The notes beneath the pieces were generated by a model. That model was not told where the DNA came from. It did no database searches and worked only from the letters and a program-made list of their open reading frames with translations. Source: a virus. Taken from it: DNA of 33,644 nt. Shown one piece after another: positions 15,060-23,093 of this stretch. How positions within the stretch are numbered: position 1 is the first letter of the stretch; each line of letters opens with the position of its first letter. Both the position numbers and the translations under genes were made by a program. The DNA is taken from positions 1 through 33,644 of the IMG/VR virus record IMGVR_UViG_3300035670_000796; one strand, 5' to 3'.

Positions 15060-15962
15060 TTAAGCCATCACGACGACTGCAGAATCCTCGGAAGCTGTGT
15101 TTAAAATGTGCTTTTTGGCGCCAGAGATCCCGAGCTTAGCACCGAAGATAATGTCGGCAGAGATAACAAAGCCGAATTTCTTTTGCGAGTGCAGGTCGGA
15201 AATTTTAAACTGAACAGCAGTCTGCGTAACCAGGTGCAAGAAATCAGGATGGAACACAAGAGCCTGATCCACGGCCAAAGCATTGTCCTCGAGGATGTTG
15301 AATCCAAAACGCTTTTGAACGATTTGCCCACCAACGACGGGAGCTTCGCCACCGCCAACATACTCTTGGCTCACCATAGTAGTATCAGACAAAAGATCGT
15401 TATAAAAAGACGGATCGGCCAAAATCCACCAGCCTTTGGTCTTATCCCACTTGGAAGCGGAAGCGAGCAGGCGATTTGCCAAGACTTGCGACTTATTAAA
15501 ATCAGTCACGCCTTGGAGCAGATGATCGGGACCAGAAGCCGACGGGGCAACTAGACTGTAAAGATGTTCGTTAATTTGCTTATTTACGGCGTAAACTAGG
15601 GCTTCGCGAATTTTGGATCCTGGACCGCCGTTCATCTCTGCATCAATTTGCGATTGTAGCGCGGACAAATCGTCGAACTCATAAGCGGCGACGGCGCGCT
15701 TGTCGGCCTTTATGTCCACGTAACTTAAAGAAAGTTGTTCGGTTTCGAACTGATCGGCGTTAGTGCCGATTGTGCGCTTTTCGCCGGCGGGCGCGTTAAT
15801 CTGGGAAACGCGAACGGTGTCGCCGCCCTTGACGATCTGGCCCTGATAGTCCTTATTGACGAGACCAGCGAGCAACATGGCTGCGCGGAGCTCGTCCATA
15901 AAAAGCGGGGACCAAAATTTCTGAATCTGATTTGCTACGGTCGTTATGTTTGTTTGAGCCAT
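15060..15962 (-). CDS. Major capsid protein (P22-coat-like HK97 fold)
   Basis: 300 residues. KGGDTVRV (45-52), a following INAPAG, the long helix region DKRAVAAYEFDDLSALQSQI and the C-terminal FKISDLHSQKKFGFVISADI pattern fit the P22-coat-type branch of HK97-fold capsid proteins. It lies downstream of a coiled-coil scaffold and has a strong RBS (GGAGG, 10 nt before ATG). The long untranslated leader with two hairpins upstream is unusual in this otherwise tightly packed operon. Confidence 0.85.
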   Translation of the reverse strand: MAQTNITTVANQIQKFWSPLFMDELRAAMLLAGLVNKDYQGQIVKGGDTVRVSQINAPAGEKRTIGTNADQFETEQLSLSYVDIKADKRAVAAYEFDDLSALQSQIDAEMNGGPGSKIREALVYAVNKQINEHLYSLVAPSASGPDHLLQGVTDFNKSQVLANRLLASASKWDKTKGWWILADPSFYNDLLSDTTMVSQEYVGGGEAPVVGGQIVQKRFGFNILEDNALAVDQALVFHPDFLHLVTQTAVQFKISDLHSQKKFGFVISADIIFGAKLGISGAKKHILNTASEDSAVVVMA

Positions 15963-16086
15963 CTTTGAAATTCCTCCATTGTGGCGTCTTGGTTTAGATT
16001 TCTTCCTGAACCCTTAACCGATTTACCCCACAGGGGATCTGGGTGCTCCACGGGAGCGTTTCTTCAAGGTTCCTTAAACTTAAAAC
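15963..16086 (-). promoter_or_regulatory. Capsid gene leader with two short stem-loops
   Basis: A 124-bp gap between scaffold and capsid genes in an operon whose genes otherwise touch. It contains CCCC-ACA-GGGG (16026-16036) and GCTCC-ACG-GGAGC (16045-16057), then the capsid RBS. It could be an RNA stabiliser, processing site or internal promoter region; no -10/-35 is convincing. Confidence 0.5.
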
Positions 16087-16668
16087 TTAAATCTGCACAT
16101 CCTTTTGCCGCTTACGTTTTTCATCGTAAGGCAGCTTTAACCATTCATCATAAGACAGCGAGCCCTTAGCTCCGGTGGCTGCGTCATTGGGCATGGTGGA
16201 TTTCGCACGCTTTATAACTTCTGGATAAAGTCTCTCAAAATCCTTCACTGCCTTTTTGACAGATGTTTCATCCACCTTTCCCGTCTCGTCGATCACAATT
16301 TTACCAAGCTCAATCAAACCCCAATACTGCTGGGGAATGTCGCCGGTTACGTTTTTTAAAAACGCCCCCATCTTTTGATAGTTCTGCGTTTCTTCTTCCT
16401 TCACCTTCAGTCGCTCTGCGATCTCTTGAAACTCTTTTTCCTTAGCTTCATATAGTTCGCGGTACTGTTCTTTTTCTCTGAGCTGGGCATCGGCCTGCTC
16501 TTTAGCCTTGCGCTCAAATTCATCGAGCCTTTTTTGAAAGCTCTTTTTCTCATCCAAGACTTTCTTGTAGGTCTCGTATGCTACCTTCTGCTCAGTTGTT
16601 TGTTCTTGAGTTTCTTCGGTTCCGCTGGAACCTGCATCGGCGCCACCGGCGCTCTTATCCTCAGACAT
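16087..16668 (-). CDS. Scaffolding protein
   Basis: 193 residues with a disordered acidic N-terminus, a long coiled coil (about 30-95, many Glu/Lys/Arg) and a basic C-terminus (DEWLKLPYDEKRKRQKD), the usual plan of phage scaffolds, in which the basic end contacts the coat protein. It directly precedes the capsid gene. RBS AGGTTAG before ATG 16668. No protease domain is seen, so the scaffold is probably released or recycled rather than auto-cleaved. Confidence 0.8.
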   Translation of the reverse strand: MSEDKSAGGADAGSSGTEETQEQTTEQKVAYETYKKVLDEKKSFQKRLDEFERKAKEQADAQLREKEQYRELYEAKEKEFQEIAERLKVKEEETQNYQKMGAFLKNVTGDIPQQYWGLIELGKIVIDETGKVDETSVKKAVKDFERLYPEVIKRAKSTMPNDAATGAKGSLSYDEWLKLPYDEKRKRQKDVQI

Positions 16669-16675
16669 TCTAACC

Positions 16676-17182
16676 TCATTTTGCCCTAACCAGAGCTTTT
16701 TTTAGTTTTTTTTCCAGGTCCTTTCGGACCTTTTCCTTTAACCTTTTTTGTTCAACCTTCGAGAGCGATATAAACGGACGCGCATCGCGGTTCCTACTTG
16801 GGTCACCTTTAGCCTGCCATTCCGCTATATCCTCGTTTTTCTTTTTATCCGTGCGTATGCCCTTTGGACCAACTGTCACACTGGTTTTAGACACTTCAAG
16901 TACGGCTATGCTCGATAATAGTTGGCCTGTCTCGGTGAGGTTAGATTTACCTGGGCTAGTGTTTTCATTTAGTTGAAGTTTTTTTCTGCGTTTTTTGGTG
17001 CTTGGTTTTAGTGGGGCGAGTTTTTGCCTTTCGGCGCCGGCCTTCTCCACTCCATAACCTAAGCGCGTGCGGGTGCGAATCAGGTTCGAAGCTTCTACAC
17101 CGATCTCGCGCAAGTATTCTTTCGATAACAAACTCTCAAGTGCCTGCTGAATTATCAGCTTAGCCTTACCAAAACTAGCCAT
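16676..17182 (-). CDS. HK97 gp10-like / virion morphogenesis protein 1
   Basis: 168 residues, strongly basic. The middle has NLTETGQLLSSIAV followed by a beta stretch (VTVGPKGIRTDKK), then a DARPFISLS motif near residue 135, the layout of gp10-like and Mu gpG-like tail completion proteins ('L..tG.L..S' then 'aRpFlg.s'). RBS GGAAGA before ATG 17182. The next gene upstream has the same two motifs, so the two look like diverged tandem relatives. Confidence 0.6.
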   Translation of the reverse strand: MASFGKAKLIIQQALESLLSKEYLREIGVEASNLIRTRTRLGYGVEKAGAERQKLAPLKPSTKKRRKKLQLNENTSPGKSNLTETGQLLSSIAVLEVSKTSVTVGPKGIRTDKKKNEDIAEWQAKGDPSRNRDARPFISLSKVEQKRLKEKVRKDLEKKLKKALVRAK

Positions 17183-17185
17183 GAT

Positions 17186-17725
17186 CTAATCTTCCTCACC
17201 ATCATCGAGTGAAACTGTACCGATTTCCACATTGTCTGGTGACTTCGCCACATTTAAAACCGCCTCGACATAATCAGTGAGGTCTTTGTTTGCTGGATAG
17301 TTTTTCAAAATGGTCTTTAAATCAGTTGGCGAGATACCAAGAAAATCGCGAGCCTTGCTTGAGTTAGGCTTCGACTGCCCATAGGTGCCGCGTATGTTCC
17401 CATCGGCCCTCGCGTTTTCTTGGCTTCCGTTTTCAAAGCCGATTAATAGCTCGCCTTTTTTGTGGCTCAAAAGATCCAGAGCGCCAAGCATATCTCCTGA
17501 GAGCGTCAGATCCACTGAACCTTTGGACTTTCCAGCGATTTTAAAATCAAGACTTTTCGCGTAGCTCGAGGAATAGGCTGGGAATGGCCGGTTATTTTTG
17601 TCGACATTTTTCTTTTGCGTGCGTTCCCTGATGAAATTTAAAATCTCAAACGCCAAGGCCTGTCTCTCGTCAGGCGAAAGGTAGTCGGGAATTGCGATCT
17701 TTACCCGCTGCCATTTTGCCGACAA
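17186..17725 (-). CDS. HK97 gp10-like / virion morphogenesis protein 2
   Basis: 179 residues from TTG 17725, which directly follows the portal stop (TAATTG) and has GAGGGGG upstream. LTLSGDMLGALDLL and KARDFLGIS correspond to the two signature motifs of gpG/gp10-like proteins. It has an acidic C-terminus. Two such genes in a row suggest one acts at the neck and the other at the tail end, or that they form a heteromer. Confidence 0.6.
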   Translation of the reverse strand: MSAKWQRVKIAIPDYLSPDERQALAFEILNFIRERTQKKNVDKNNRPFPAYSSSYAKSLDFKIAGKSKGSVDLTLSGDMLGALDLLSHKKGELLIGFENGSQENARADGNIRGTYGQSKPNSSKARDFLGISPTDLKTILKNYPANKDLTDYVEAVLNVAKSPDNVEIGTVSLDDGEED

Positions 17726-19153
17726 TTACGCCCCCTCTGGCGGAACCGTTTGAGTTTGTGTCTGCTCTAAAGGCATGACATTGGGCTGCGGAGGCTTAGG
17801 TGATTGATCTTGAGCGATTTCACTTAAAAGCTCGTCGACCGCATCGTCGGTCATCGTTGGATTGAGTTTTTTGATTGCGCGCTTTTTCGTAGTAAGGCCA
17901 GCGTTAAGCTTTTTTATTTCCGTATCAGTGGCGACGCCTTCATCAACAATGGGCTTTTGCTCTGGAAATTCGGTTGTAATGTCATAGCCCTCACCGAAAA
18001 GTGAAATGTCCGCGTTGAACATTGGATCGTTTCGCCAAACGGGCATCATGTGATTAATAATTAATTCTAAACACTCAGCATCACGGGGCGCAAAAATTGA
18101 AACCTGTTTCTTGCGGTCCTCTGTCGTGTCTGACTCATCAATCATTTTCGCAATACCAGAAGCCGCGTTATCGACCGTCATGGTTCCAACCGACCCAGGC
18201 TTGATTCCTTTTGATTCGAGCCACATGGCAAGCTCGGCTTTTACCAAACCAAGCACCTTGTCTGTATCGACCTCTGGCTTCAAGACGCCTATTTGCGGCT
18301 GACTTTCACGCGAAGGATCTGACTTGAAACTCCAAAACGCATTGGGCGCCATCTTTAGATTTTCATCGTTTACGTCGATTCCATAAATGATTGAAAATGA
18401 TTGAAACATAGTCGCAAAATTACAATCAGCCAAAAGCACAGGAATGAGCTTTGTCATGTTCAAAGTGTCAGTGTCGATTTTTGGCGTGAGCGAATGCCTA
18501 GAACGATTGATATAAATCCCTGGCAAAACGCCGTATTCGTTCACGCCGTCAGGGTTTCCGGCCGCTGCCATGAGTTCGCTTAAAACCGCACCGCTTGAAT
18601 CAAAAATCAAAAACTCCTCATCCGTGTAACCGTAAAAAACGGTCTCGCCAGATACTCGATCCACGCCCATGATTTTCACGAAATGAGTGGGCCTTGTCGG
18701 ATCCACCTTGTCAATCGAGTGAAGAAAGAATCGATCTGATGGAATTGAGCGAACGCAAGGCTTTCCTCGGTAAAGATAAGGCTCCACCCAGGTGTTTTTG
18801 AACGTATTAAAAAACGAGTTCGCCTCACTCATAGCAACGTCAAAATCAAGGAGCCGCACTAAATCGCTGAGTGCTTTTTGATCGCGTTTTTTTCCAGCCA
18901 CCACGGTTCTGAGGGGCGGACGAATGTAAATTTTCGATAACTTATCCACTATGCGAATTAACACGTTGATCGGCGGCACGCGGTGCTTAATGCGTTCATA
19001 GGAATTTTCTGACAGCTGGACCTTTAAATCGGCCAAAACAAATGGCAGAAGTTCGCCTTCAGAAATTGCGAAAAGGGTTTCATTGTGTTTTAAGGTCGGC
19101 GCCTGATCGCGCCAGATTCGGATTAGATCGGGTATGTCGCTTCTTAGTGCCAT
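17726..19153 (-). CDS. Portal protein
   Basis: 475 residues from ATG 19153, which overlaps the terminase stop (TGATG) and has GAGGA at good spacing; GTG 19156 would add one residue. The order terminase-portal-connectors-scaffold-capsid and features such as an N-terminal helical region, IPSDRFF in the wing, a long stem helix (ESDTTEDRKKQVSIFAPRDA) and a Pro/Gln-rich tail fit a phage portal. It forms the dodecameric DNA channel and packaging motor docking site. Confidence 0.82.
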   Translation of the reverse strand: MALRSDIPDLIRIWRDQAPTLKHNETLFAISEGELLPFVLADLKVQLSENSYERIKHRVPPINVLIRIVDKLSKIYIRPPLRTVVAGKKRDQKALSDLVRLLDFDVAMSEANSFFNTFKNTWVEPYLYRGKPCVRSIPSDRFFLHSIDKVDPTRPTHFVKIMGVDRVSGETVFYGYTDEEFLIFDSSGAVLSELMAAAGNPDGVNEYGVLPGIYINRSRHSLTPKIDTDTLNMTKLIPVLLADCNFATMFQSFSIIYGIDVNDENLKMAPNAFWSFKSDPSRESQPQIGVLKPEVDTDKVLGLVKAELAMWLESKGIKPGSVGTMTVDNAASGIAKMIDESDTTEDRKKQVSIFAPRDAECLELIINHMMPVWRNDPMFNADISLFGEGYDITTEFPEQKPIVDEGVATDTEIKKLNAGLTTKKRAIKKLNPTMTDDAVDELLSEIAQDQSPKPPQPNVMPLEQTQTQTVPPEGA

Positions 19154-20529
19154 CACAATTCCTCAAAACGCTGCGCCTTTGATTGATTAAAAATCAAAGT
19201 GGAGACAAGCCCATAACCCGCGGCCGTTGTAATGTGCTGAAAGGATAGGGAGTCGTCCTCGGTGTATTGTCCCCCTTTTTTGAGTTTAGTTAATCTAAAC
19301 CCTTCGTCGGCCGTCTTGCATGGCCCATAAACGATTGATCTGACCTCGCCGAGCGCGTTTTTAAAGTGTCCGTTCATCTGCCGATGCCGCTCCCTGATGG
19401 CAGGGTTAGACCTTAAAACCTCCATTTGAAATCGCATCCTTCGGCCGTCTCGCGTTAGATGGTTTGCGAAGAACTGGCGAATAATTTCATAGTTGGAGTG
19501 TTTGGCATTAGTGGACCGGGCTTTGCCCGTGGCGTCGCCGTGGATAATATAAACTGCATCAAAGTCCAAAAGCCCACGCGCAGCCATTTCGGCACACGAT
19601 TCTTCCGTGATGGCTGAATGGATGACCACTTCATCAAACCAGTGAAAACAACCATCGATGTATTGAAAAAGTATGGCTGAAAGGGGTTTTCTCTCGCCTA
19701 TGTTAAAATCCCAGCTGATCCGAATTGGGTGTTGCGGATCGATCGTGTATCGGCTCGGCGTAAAATTCACCTGGCGATCATAGGTGTGGTAAATCACCTC
19801 TCCTCTGATTTCGACCCACTTGCCAAAAACCATCCGCTCGGCGGTCTTGGGATCTAGGTTTCGAAGAAGACTGTCTTTGTACCAGGCGGGCAAAAACGGG
19901 TTTTCGTCCATCGTGGATAAAATGACGTGCCGGTTTGGGTCCTGGTCGGCCTCAAAATAGTATTTATAAGCCCAATGCGAAGGTGCATCCGGGTTTGTCA
20001 TTGCCACACACCAGTTTTCTTTGACACCCGCCACACGACCAAGGCGCATCTTTAATTCTTCAATCGAACGCTGGTCTTCTTCGTCCTCGTTTTCGGTCAA
20101 TTCCTCAATCAAGAGCGCTGATAAATCAAGCGAGCGGGCTTTTTTTGATTTTCTATCACCCCAGCTGCGGGAAATAATTTTCGACTTATTTCTAAAATGA
20201 ATCTGCGCACGTGATTCATTGACCCAATAGTCACGGCCTTCTTTTAAATCATCGCCAACGTGTTCAAGGATTTTCGAAAAGATGGTGTCTTTTAAGTCAG
20301 GCATCGCTCGGCGGGCCAAGCAAAGTCTAGCGCCCGGATAAATTAGGCAGTGAGTTAAGGCTAAGTGTGCGCCAATCATACTTTTAGCAGAGCCCACGGT
20401 TCCACTCAAAAGCACGTCATGAAATCCTTTGGAATAGTCGAATTTTTTCCTGATGTTTTTAATAAGATCAAGCTGCCAAGGGATTGCCGCCGGATCAAAC
20501 TCACTTAAACTCGGAGTGCCCGAGAGCAT
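19153..20529 (-). CDS. terL: Terminase large subunit
   Basis: 458 residues. The ATPase has Walker A GTVGSAKS (43-50) and Walker B ALLIEE (138-143); GDRKSKKARSLD before Walker B is typical. The nuclease domain shows SWDFNIGE (D274), FDE (D299/E300), HGDATGK (D332) and an acidic EDDSLSFQH (about 424-431) near the end. It drives DNA translocation into the prohead and cuts the concatemer. Start ATG follows the small-subunit stop directly. The circular assembly agrees with headful packaging, but the packaging type cannot be read safely from motifs alone. Confidence 0.93.
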   Translation of the reverse strand: MLSGTPSLSEFDPAAIPWQLDLIKNIRKKFDYSKGFHDVLLSGTVGSAKSMIGAHLALTHCLIYPGARLCLARRAMPDLKDTIFSKILEHVGDDLKEGRDYWVNESRAQIHFRNKSKIISRSWGDRKSKKARSLDLSALLIEELTENEDEEDQRSIEELKMRLGRVAGVKENWCVAMTNPDAPSHWAYKYYFEADQDPNRHVILSTMDENPFLPAWYKDSLLRNLDPKTAERMVFGKWVEIRGEVIYHTYDRQVNFTPSRYTIDPQHPIRISWDFNIGERKPLSAILFQYIDGCFHWFDEVVIHSAITEESCAEMAARGLLDFDAVYIIHGDATGKARSTNAKHSNYEIIRQFFANHLTRDGRRMRFQMEVLRSNPAIRERHRQMNGHFKNALGEVRSIVYGPCKTADEGFRLTKLKKGGQYTEDDSLSFQHITTAAGYGLVSTLIFNQSKAQRFEEL

Positions 20530-20844
20530 TTATTCGTCCAGGTTATAAAGTAAGGCGATGGGCTTGCCGTCGCCCTCGTCGTCGAAATGGCGGTCTTTTT
20601 GGCCGAGGATTTGTTTGCCAAGCCAAATCAACATGGACACGTTGCCTTTTTGAGCCTGCGCCCATTGAAGTCGCCTGAGCGATGCTCTACCCTCAGCCCT
20701 ACCGGCCTCAAGTTCTTTCATGCATCGGCGCTCGATCGTGTCTTTTGAAACGCCGCACACGATGGCAATTTCATCGGTCGTGCAGTGAATACCCGCGAGA
20801 CTTTTTACCAGCTTGGAATCAATTTTTAGCCTTGGACGCGCCAC
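20530..20844 (-). CDS. terS: Terminase small subunit
   Basis: 104 residues from GTG 20844. An N-terminal helix-turn-helix (TTDEIAIVCGVSKDTIERRC) is followed by a helical oligomerisation region containing GNVSMLIWLGKQILGQKD, a sequence typical of small terminases. It recognises the packaging start on phage DNA and stimulates TerL. No strong Shine-Dalgarno is visible; a hairpin lies 40-60 bp upstream. It directly precedes terL. Confidence 0.85.
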   Translation of the reverse strand: MARPRLKIDSKLVKSLAGIHCTTDEIAIVCGVSKDTIERRCMKELEAGRAEGRASLRRLQWAQAQKGNVSMLIWLGKQILGQKDRHFDDEGDGKPIALLYNLDE

Positions 20845-20883
20845 CCATAAAGTTTTAGATCGCCTAGGACTTTATGGAATCTA

Positions 20884-20905
20884 AGCCTCGACTTTATTCG
20901 AGGCT
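20884..20905 (-). promoter_or_regulatory. Perfect stem-loop at the end of the RHH gene
   Basis: AGCCTCGA and TCGAGGCT pair (8 bp) around a 6-nt loop that contains the RHH stop codon. No T run follows on the minus strand, so it is more likely a regulatory or protective RNA structure before terS than a terminator. Confidence 0.5.
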
Positions 20906-21046
20906 GTCCGCTGCATCCTTTAAGGTTGCCCTGACCAACTCGGCCACATCGACATTTTTCTTTTTCAACTTTTTCAACACTTCTTTCGGGATCCGCACAT
21001 TTAAAACACCGTCGTTTTTTTCGCGCTTTGTAGGTATGGTTTTCAT
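20894..21046 (-). CDS. Small ribbon-helix-helix protein (50 aa)
   Basis: 50 residues from ATG 21046. GVLNVRIPKEVLKKLKKK forms the beta strand and first helix of a CopG/Arc-like ribbon-helix-helix, followed by VDVAELVRATLKDAADSLE as second helix. It lies 5 nt after the stop of the disrupted gene and before terS. It may autoregulate the packaging genes or contribute to DNA recognition for packaging. A long frame through this region in another register gives an implausible Lys/Cys-rich protein and was not used. Confidence 0.65.
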   Translation of the reverse strand: MKTIPTKREKNDGVLNVRIPKEVLKKLKKKNVDVAELVRATLKDAADSLE

Positions 21047-21051
21047 TTTTT

Positions 21052-21319
21052 TTAGAGTTCTCTTTCAGGATCATGCTCCTCTGTTCCACACTCCAGATCA
21101 AGTCCGTCAGATCTTGCAATAAAATCGGCGTATGTTGACTCGCCATCTTCTCTGACTCGTTGGTCGAAAGAGATTGAAGCCTTGACGAGAGTATTGCGAG
21201 CACGCCCTTTGCGATTGATATGTCTGAAATCAAATTCGTCAGTTCGCCCTTCACGCTTAAGCCATTGTTTAACGAGTTCCTCTTGCTCATAGTCCTATAG
21301 GTCCTGCGTGCATAGCCAT
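21052..21319 (-). pseudogene. Frame-disrupted regulator-like gene (+1 shift at CTA TGA)
   Basis: ATG 21319 has a very strong site (GGGAGGG-TTTAA-ATG) but reads MAMHAGPIGL and stops at TGA (21287-21289). From the next base the +1 frame is open for 78 codons (EQEELVKQWLKREGRTDEFD...) to TAA 21052, with balanced composition, G-rich first codon positions and no start codon of its own. KASISFDQRVREDGESTYAD recalls the 'SLD..xxEDG' linker of sigma factors, a weak hint. The same +1 frame can also be entered from ATG 21375 but meets an amber codon at 21295-21297. Either a programmed +1 frameshift (RF2-like), an assembly error or a recently broken gene. Confidence 0.65.
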
Positions 21320-21361
21320 TTAAACCCTCCCGGGTTGGCTGGATTTTTTTTGTAAGGCTTT

Positions 21362-21643
21362 TCATTTTTCCCCATCGTGGTTCAAGAAACTATGCTGTGG
21401 GTTGATATCGCCCTTTAGTAATGAAATCATTAATCGAAAGAATTCATTGTCGTCCCGTTGGCCTTTTAAAAAGCCAACGATCAATTGAGTCCGCGATTTC
21501 ACGCCAAGCTTTGCATAAATATTCGTTAGATGGAACTTCACTGTTTTCTCCGTGACCAATAGCTTATTGCCGATCTCCTTATTCGAAAAACCAGCTACGA
21601 CTAAGCTTGCCACTTTTTGCTCGCTTGGACTGAGATTGCTCAC
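21362..21643 (-). CDS. LuxR/GerE-type stand-alone HTH regulator
   Basis: 93 residues. The whole N-terminal two-thirds is a GerE helix-turn-helix: LSPSEQKVASLVVAGFSNKE, then GNKLLVTEKTVKFHLTNIYA and KLGVKSRTQLI. There is no receiver or ligand domain, so activity is probably set by its amount. It sits upstream of the terminase genes, overlaps the previous gene as ATGA and the end of its reading frame covers the next start region. A late-gene activator role is likely; the lysis and fibre promoters have -10 boxes without -35 and a shared upstream box that it could bind. Confidence 0.75.
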   Translation of the reverse strand: MSNLSPSEQKVASLVVAGFSNKEIGNKLLVTEKTVKFHLTNIYAKLGVKSRTQLIVGFLKGQRDDNEFFRLMISLLKGDINPQHSFLNHDGEK

Positions 21644-21831
21644 TTTGGTGATTCCCTATTTTGGCCGGATATCACCGCCGCGGAGTAAAGGTTATCAACC
21701 GCAAGAGAAACCAAGAAACCATCAACAATACGCCTTATTGCATCAGGTGAGAGGCCGCATGAGCTATTGAGACAGAACAAAACGTCTTTTAGGCATTTGC
21801 AGGCATTTTCAAAGTCGGATTTTTTCCTCAT
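21640..21831 (-). CDS. Small helical protein, possible paralogue of the 61-aa gene at 25.1 kb
   Basis: 63 residues from ATG 21831, which overlaps the methyltransferase stop as ATGA; a longer in-frame start lies inside that gene and is not needed. Residues 12-50 show a helix ending in Leu, then GLSPDAIRRIVDGFLVSLAV. The protein at 25116-25301 has KLTPNAVKSMVAGICVALQL at the same place, so the two are probably distant relatives. Function unknown; it is coupled on both sides to the methyltransferase and the LuxR-type regulator. Confidence 0.6.
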   Translation of the reverse strand: MRKKSDFENACKCLKDVLFCLNSSCGLSPDAIRRIVDGFLVSLAVDNLYSAAVISGQNRESPK

Positions 21832-23075
21832 GGGCGCCCCAAAAGCTCGGCCTTTTTGCCCGTGTAAGCCTCCCAACGGGCCACGATCACGTCGCAGTAG
21901 TGCGGTTCGAGTTCCATGGCGAAACATCGCCTGCTGTTCTTTTCGCAAGCAATCAGGTTTGAGCCAGATCCGGCAAACGGCTCATAAACTATTTCTCCAG
22001 TTTTTGTGTGGTTCAAAATCGAAGGTTCCCAAATTGCCACTGGCTTTTGTGTTGGGTGAATTTTGTCATTCTCTCGCCCGATTTCCCAAACTGTGCTTTG
22101 ATTTTTTTCTCCGTAAAACGCCGGCTCGTCCCCTTGAAGCCAGCCCATGAGACACAGCTCGTGCCTCCAGTGATATTGCCCTCTACCAAACACGAATCGT
22201 GGTTTGACCCAAATAATTTGGCGATGAAATAATATTCCGGCGGCGGCGGCGGCGGCGGCGGCTTGCGAGAAGTATGCCTGCATTTTCATTGCGTGCCACA
22301 TATAGAAAGCGAATCCTTTTTTCATAAACGGCAAACTTGCCGATATTGCAGAAAAGATAAACTCGCGCAGTTCTTCGTCTTGTTTCTCGTCATTCGCAAT
22401 TTTCTTGTAGCCCTTAGCCTGACCTTTTTCGTTGGCAACTTCGACGTGATTTATTCCGTAGGGCGGATCGCTTGCCCAGACAGATGCCTTTTCTCCATTC
22501 ATCAGCTTTTCAACTGCTTCAATGCTCGTCGAATCGCCACACATCAAACGATGATGACCCAGCTGGTAAATGTCGCCGATCTTTGTGTTTGTCTCGACGT
22601 GCTCGGGCACTTCGTCCTCGTCGCACTGAGGCTCCAACTTTTCAGAAGGCTCCAAAACGAAGTCTTTGATGCCCAGCAAATCAATGTCGAAGTCCGGCCC
22701 CAGCTCCGGCACCTCGAGATTGATCGACGACAAGTCCAAATCGGCCCACGCTGCCACGGCATTGTCGGCCGTTAAATCTGCGTACTCGAGTTCCGGGCTC
22801 GCATAGTCTTGGTAGTCCACTGGGTAATGCGTGAGCCCCGCACGTTCGGCGCCAAGGATTCGTCCATGGCCTGCGGTAATAAGGCCGGACTGGTTAGAAA
22901 TGGTGGCCGGTTTTCTTATCCCTTGAGCCTTGACGATTTTAGCTATCCGCTCAATTTGCTCGTCCGGGTGGACGTTCGGGTTTTTCGGGTGAAACTTCTT
23001 TTTGAGTTCAGCAATCGGCAAAACGTCTTTATGGGCGCAGTGAATTTGAATTTCCATCCCGGCATTTTTCATCAT
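21828..23075 (-). CDS. ParB-domain DNA N6/N4 methyltransferase (beta class)
   Basis: 415 residues. The N-terminal about 110 residues are a ParB/sulfiredoxin-like domain (HPDEQIERIAKIVKAQGIRK; AGHGR at 68-72). The methyltransferase has DPPY at 203-206 (motif IV) and FAGSGS at 367-372 (motif I), in the order of beta-class N6-adenine or N4-cytosine enzymes, with KIHPTQKP before motif I. It modifies phage and possibly host DNA, either against restriction or for regulation; no cognate nuclease is nearby. Start ATG 23075 (GGTGG upstream) or residue 7. Eight consecutive alanines (272-279) come from a (GCC)8 tract in the catalytic domain. Confidence 0.9.
   Translation of the reverse strand: MMKNAGMEIQIHCAHKDVLPIAELKKKFHPKNPNVHPDEQIERIAKIVKAQGIRKPATISNQSGLITAGHGRILGAERAGLTHYPVDYQDYASPELEYADLTADNAVAAWADLDLSSINLEVPELGPDFDIDLLGIKDFVLEPSEKLEPQCDEDEVPEHVETNTKIGDIYQLGHHRLMCGDSTSIEAVEKLMNGEKASVWASDPPYGINHVEVANEKGQAKGYKKIANDEKQDEELREFIFSAISASLPFMKKGFAFYMWHAMKMQAYFSQAAAAAAAAGILFHRQIIWVKPRFVFGRGQYHWRHELCLMGWLQGDEPAFYGEKNQSTVWEIGRENDKIHPTQKPVAIWEPSILNHTKTGEIVYEPFAGSGSNLIACEKNSRRCFAMELEPHYCDVIVARWEAYTGKKAELLGRP
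22238..22261. repeat. Trinucleotide repeat (CGG)8 inside methyltransferase
   Basis: Eight perfect CGG units on the plus strand, read as GCC (Ala) on the coding strand. Length changes would keep the reading frame and alter the Ala run only. Confidence 0.95.
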
Positions 23076-23093
23076 CCACCTAGCGCACGATAG

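Noticed and set aside
20826-21365. Long 179-codon frame upstream of the small terminase
   Set aside because: Its start is well placed, but its second half is a Lys/Cys-rich shadow of the RHH gene and its first half competes with a frame of better coding character (G-rich first codon positions). I kept the two smaller genes instead.
21363-21365. A -1 slip on the A8 run near the start of the 179-codon frame as the route into the disrupted gene
   Set aside because: A AAA AAA is in register there, but the -1 frame then meets the amber codon at 21295-21297, so it does not reach the 78-codon frame.
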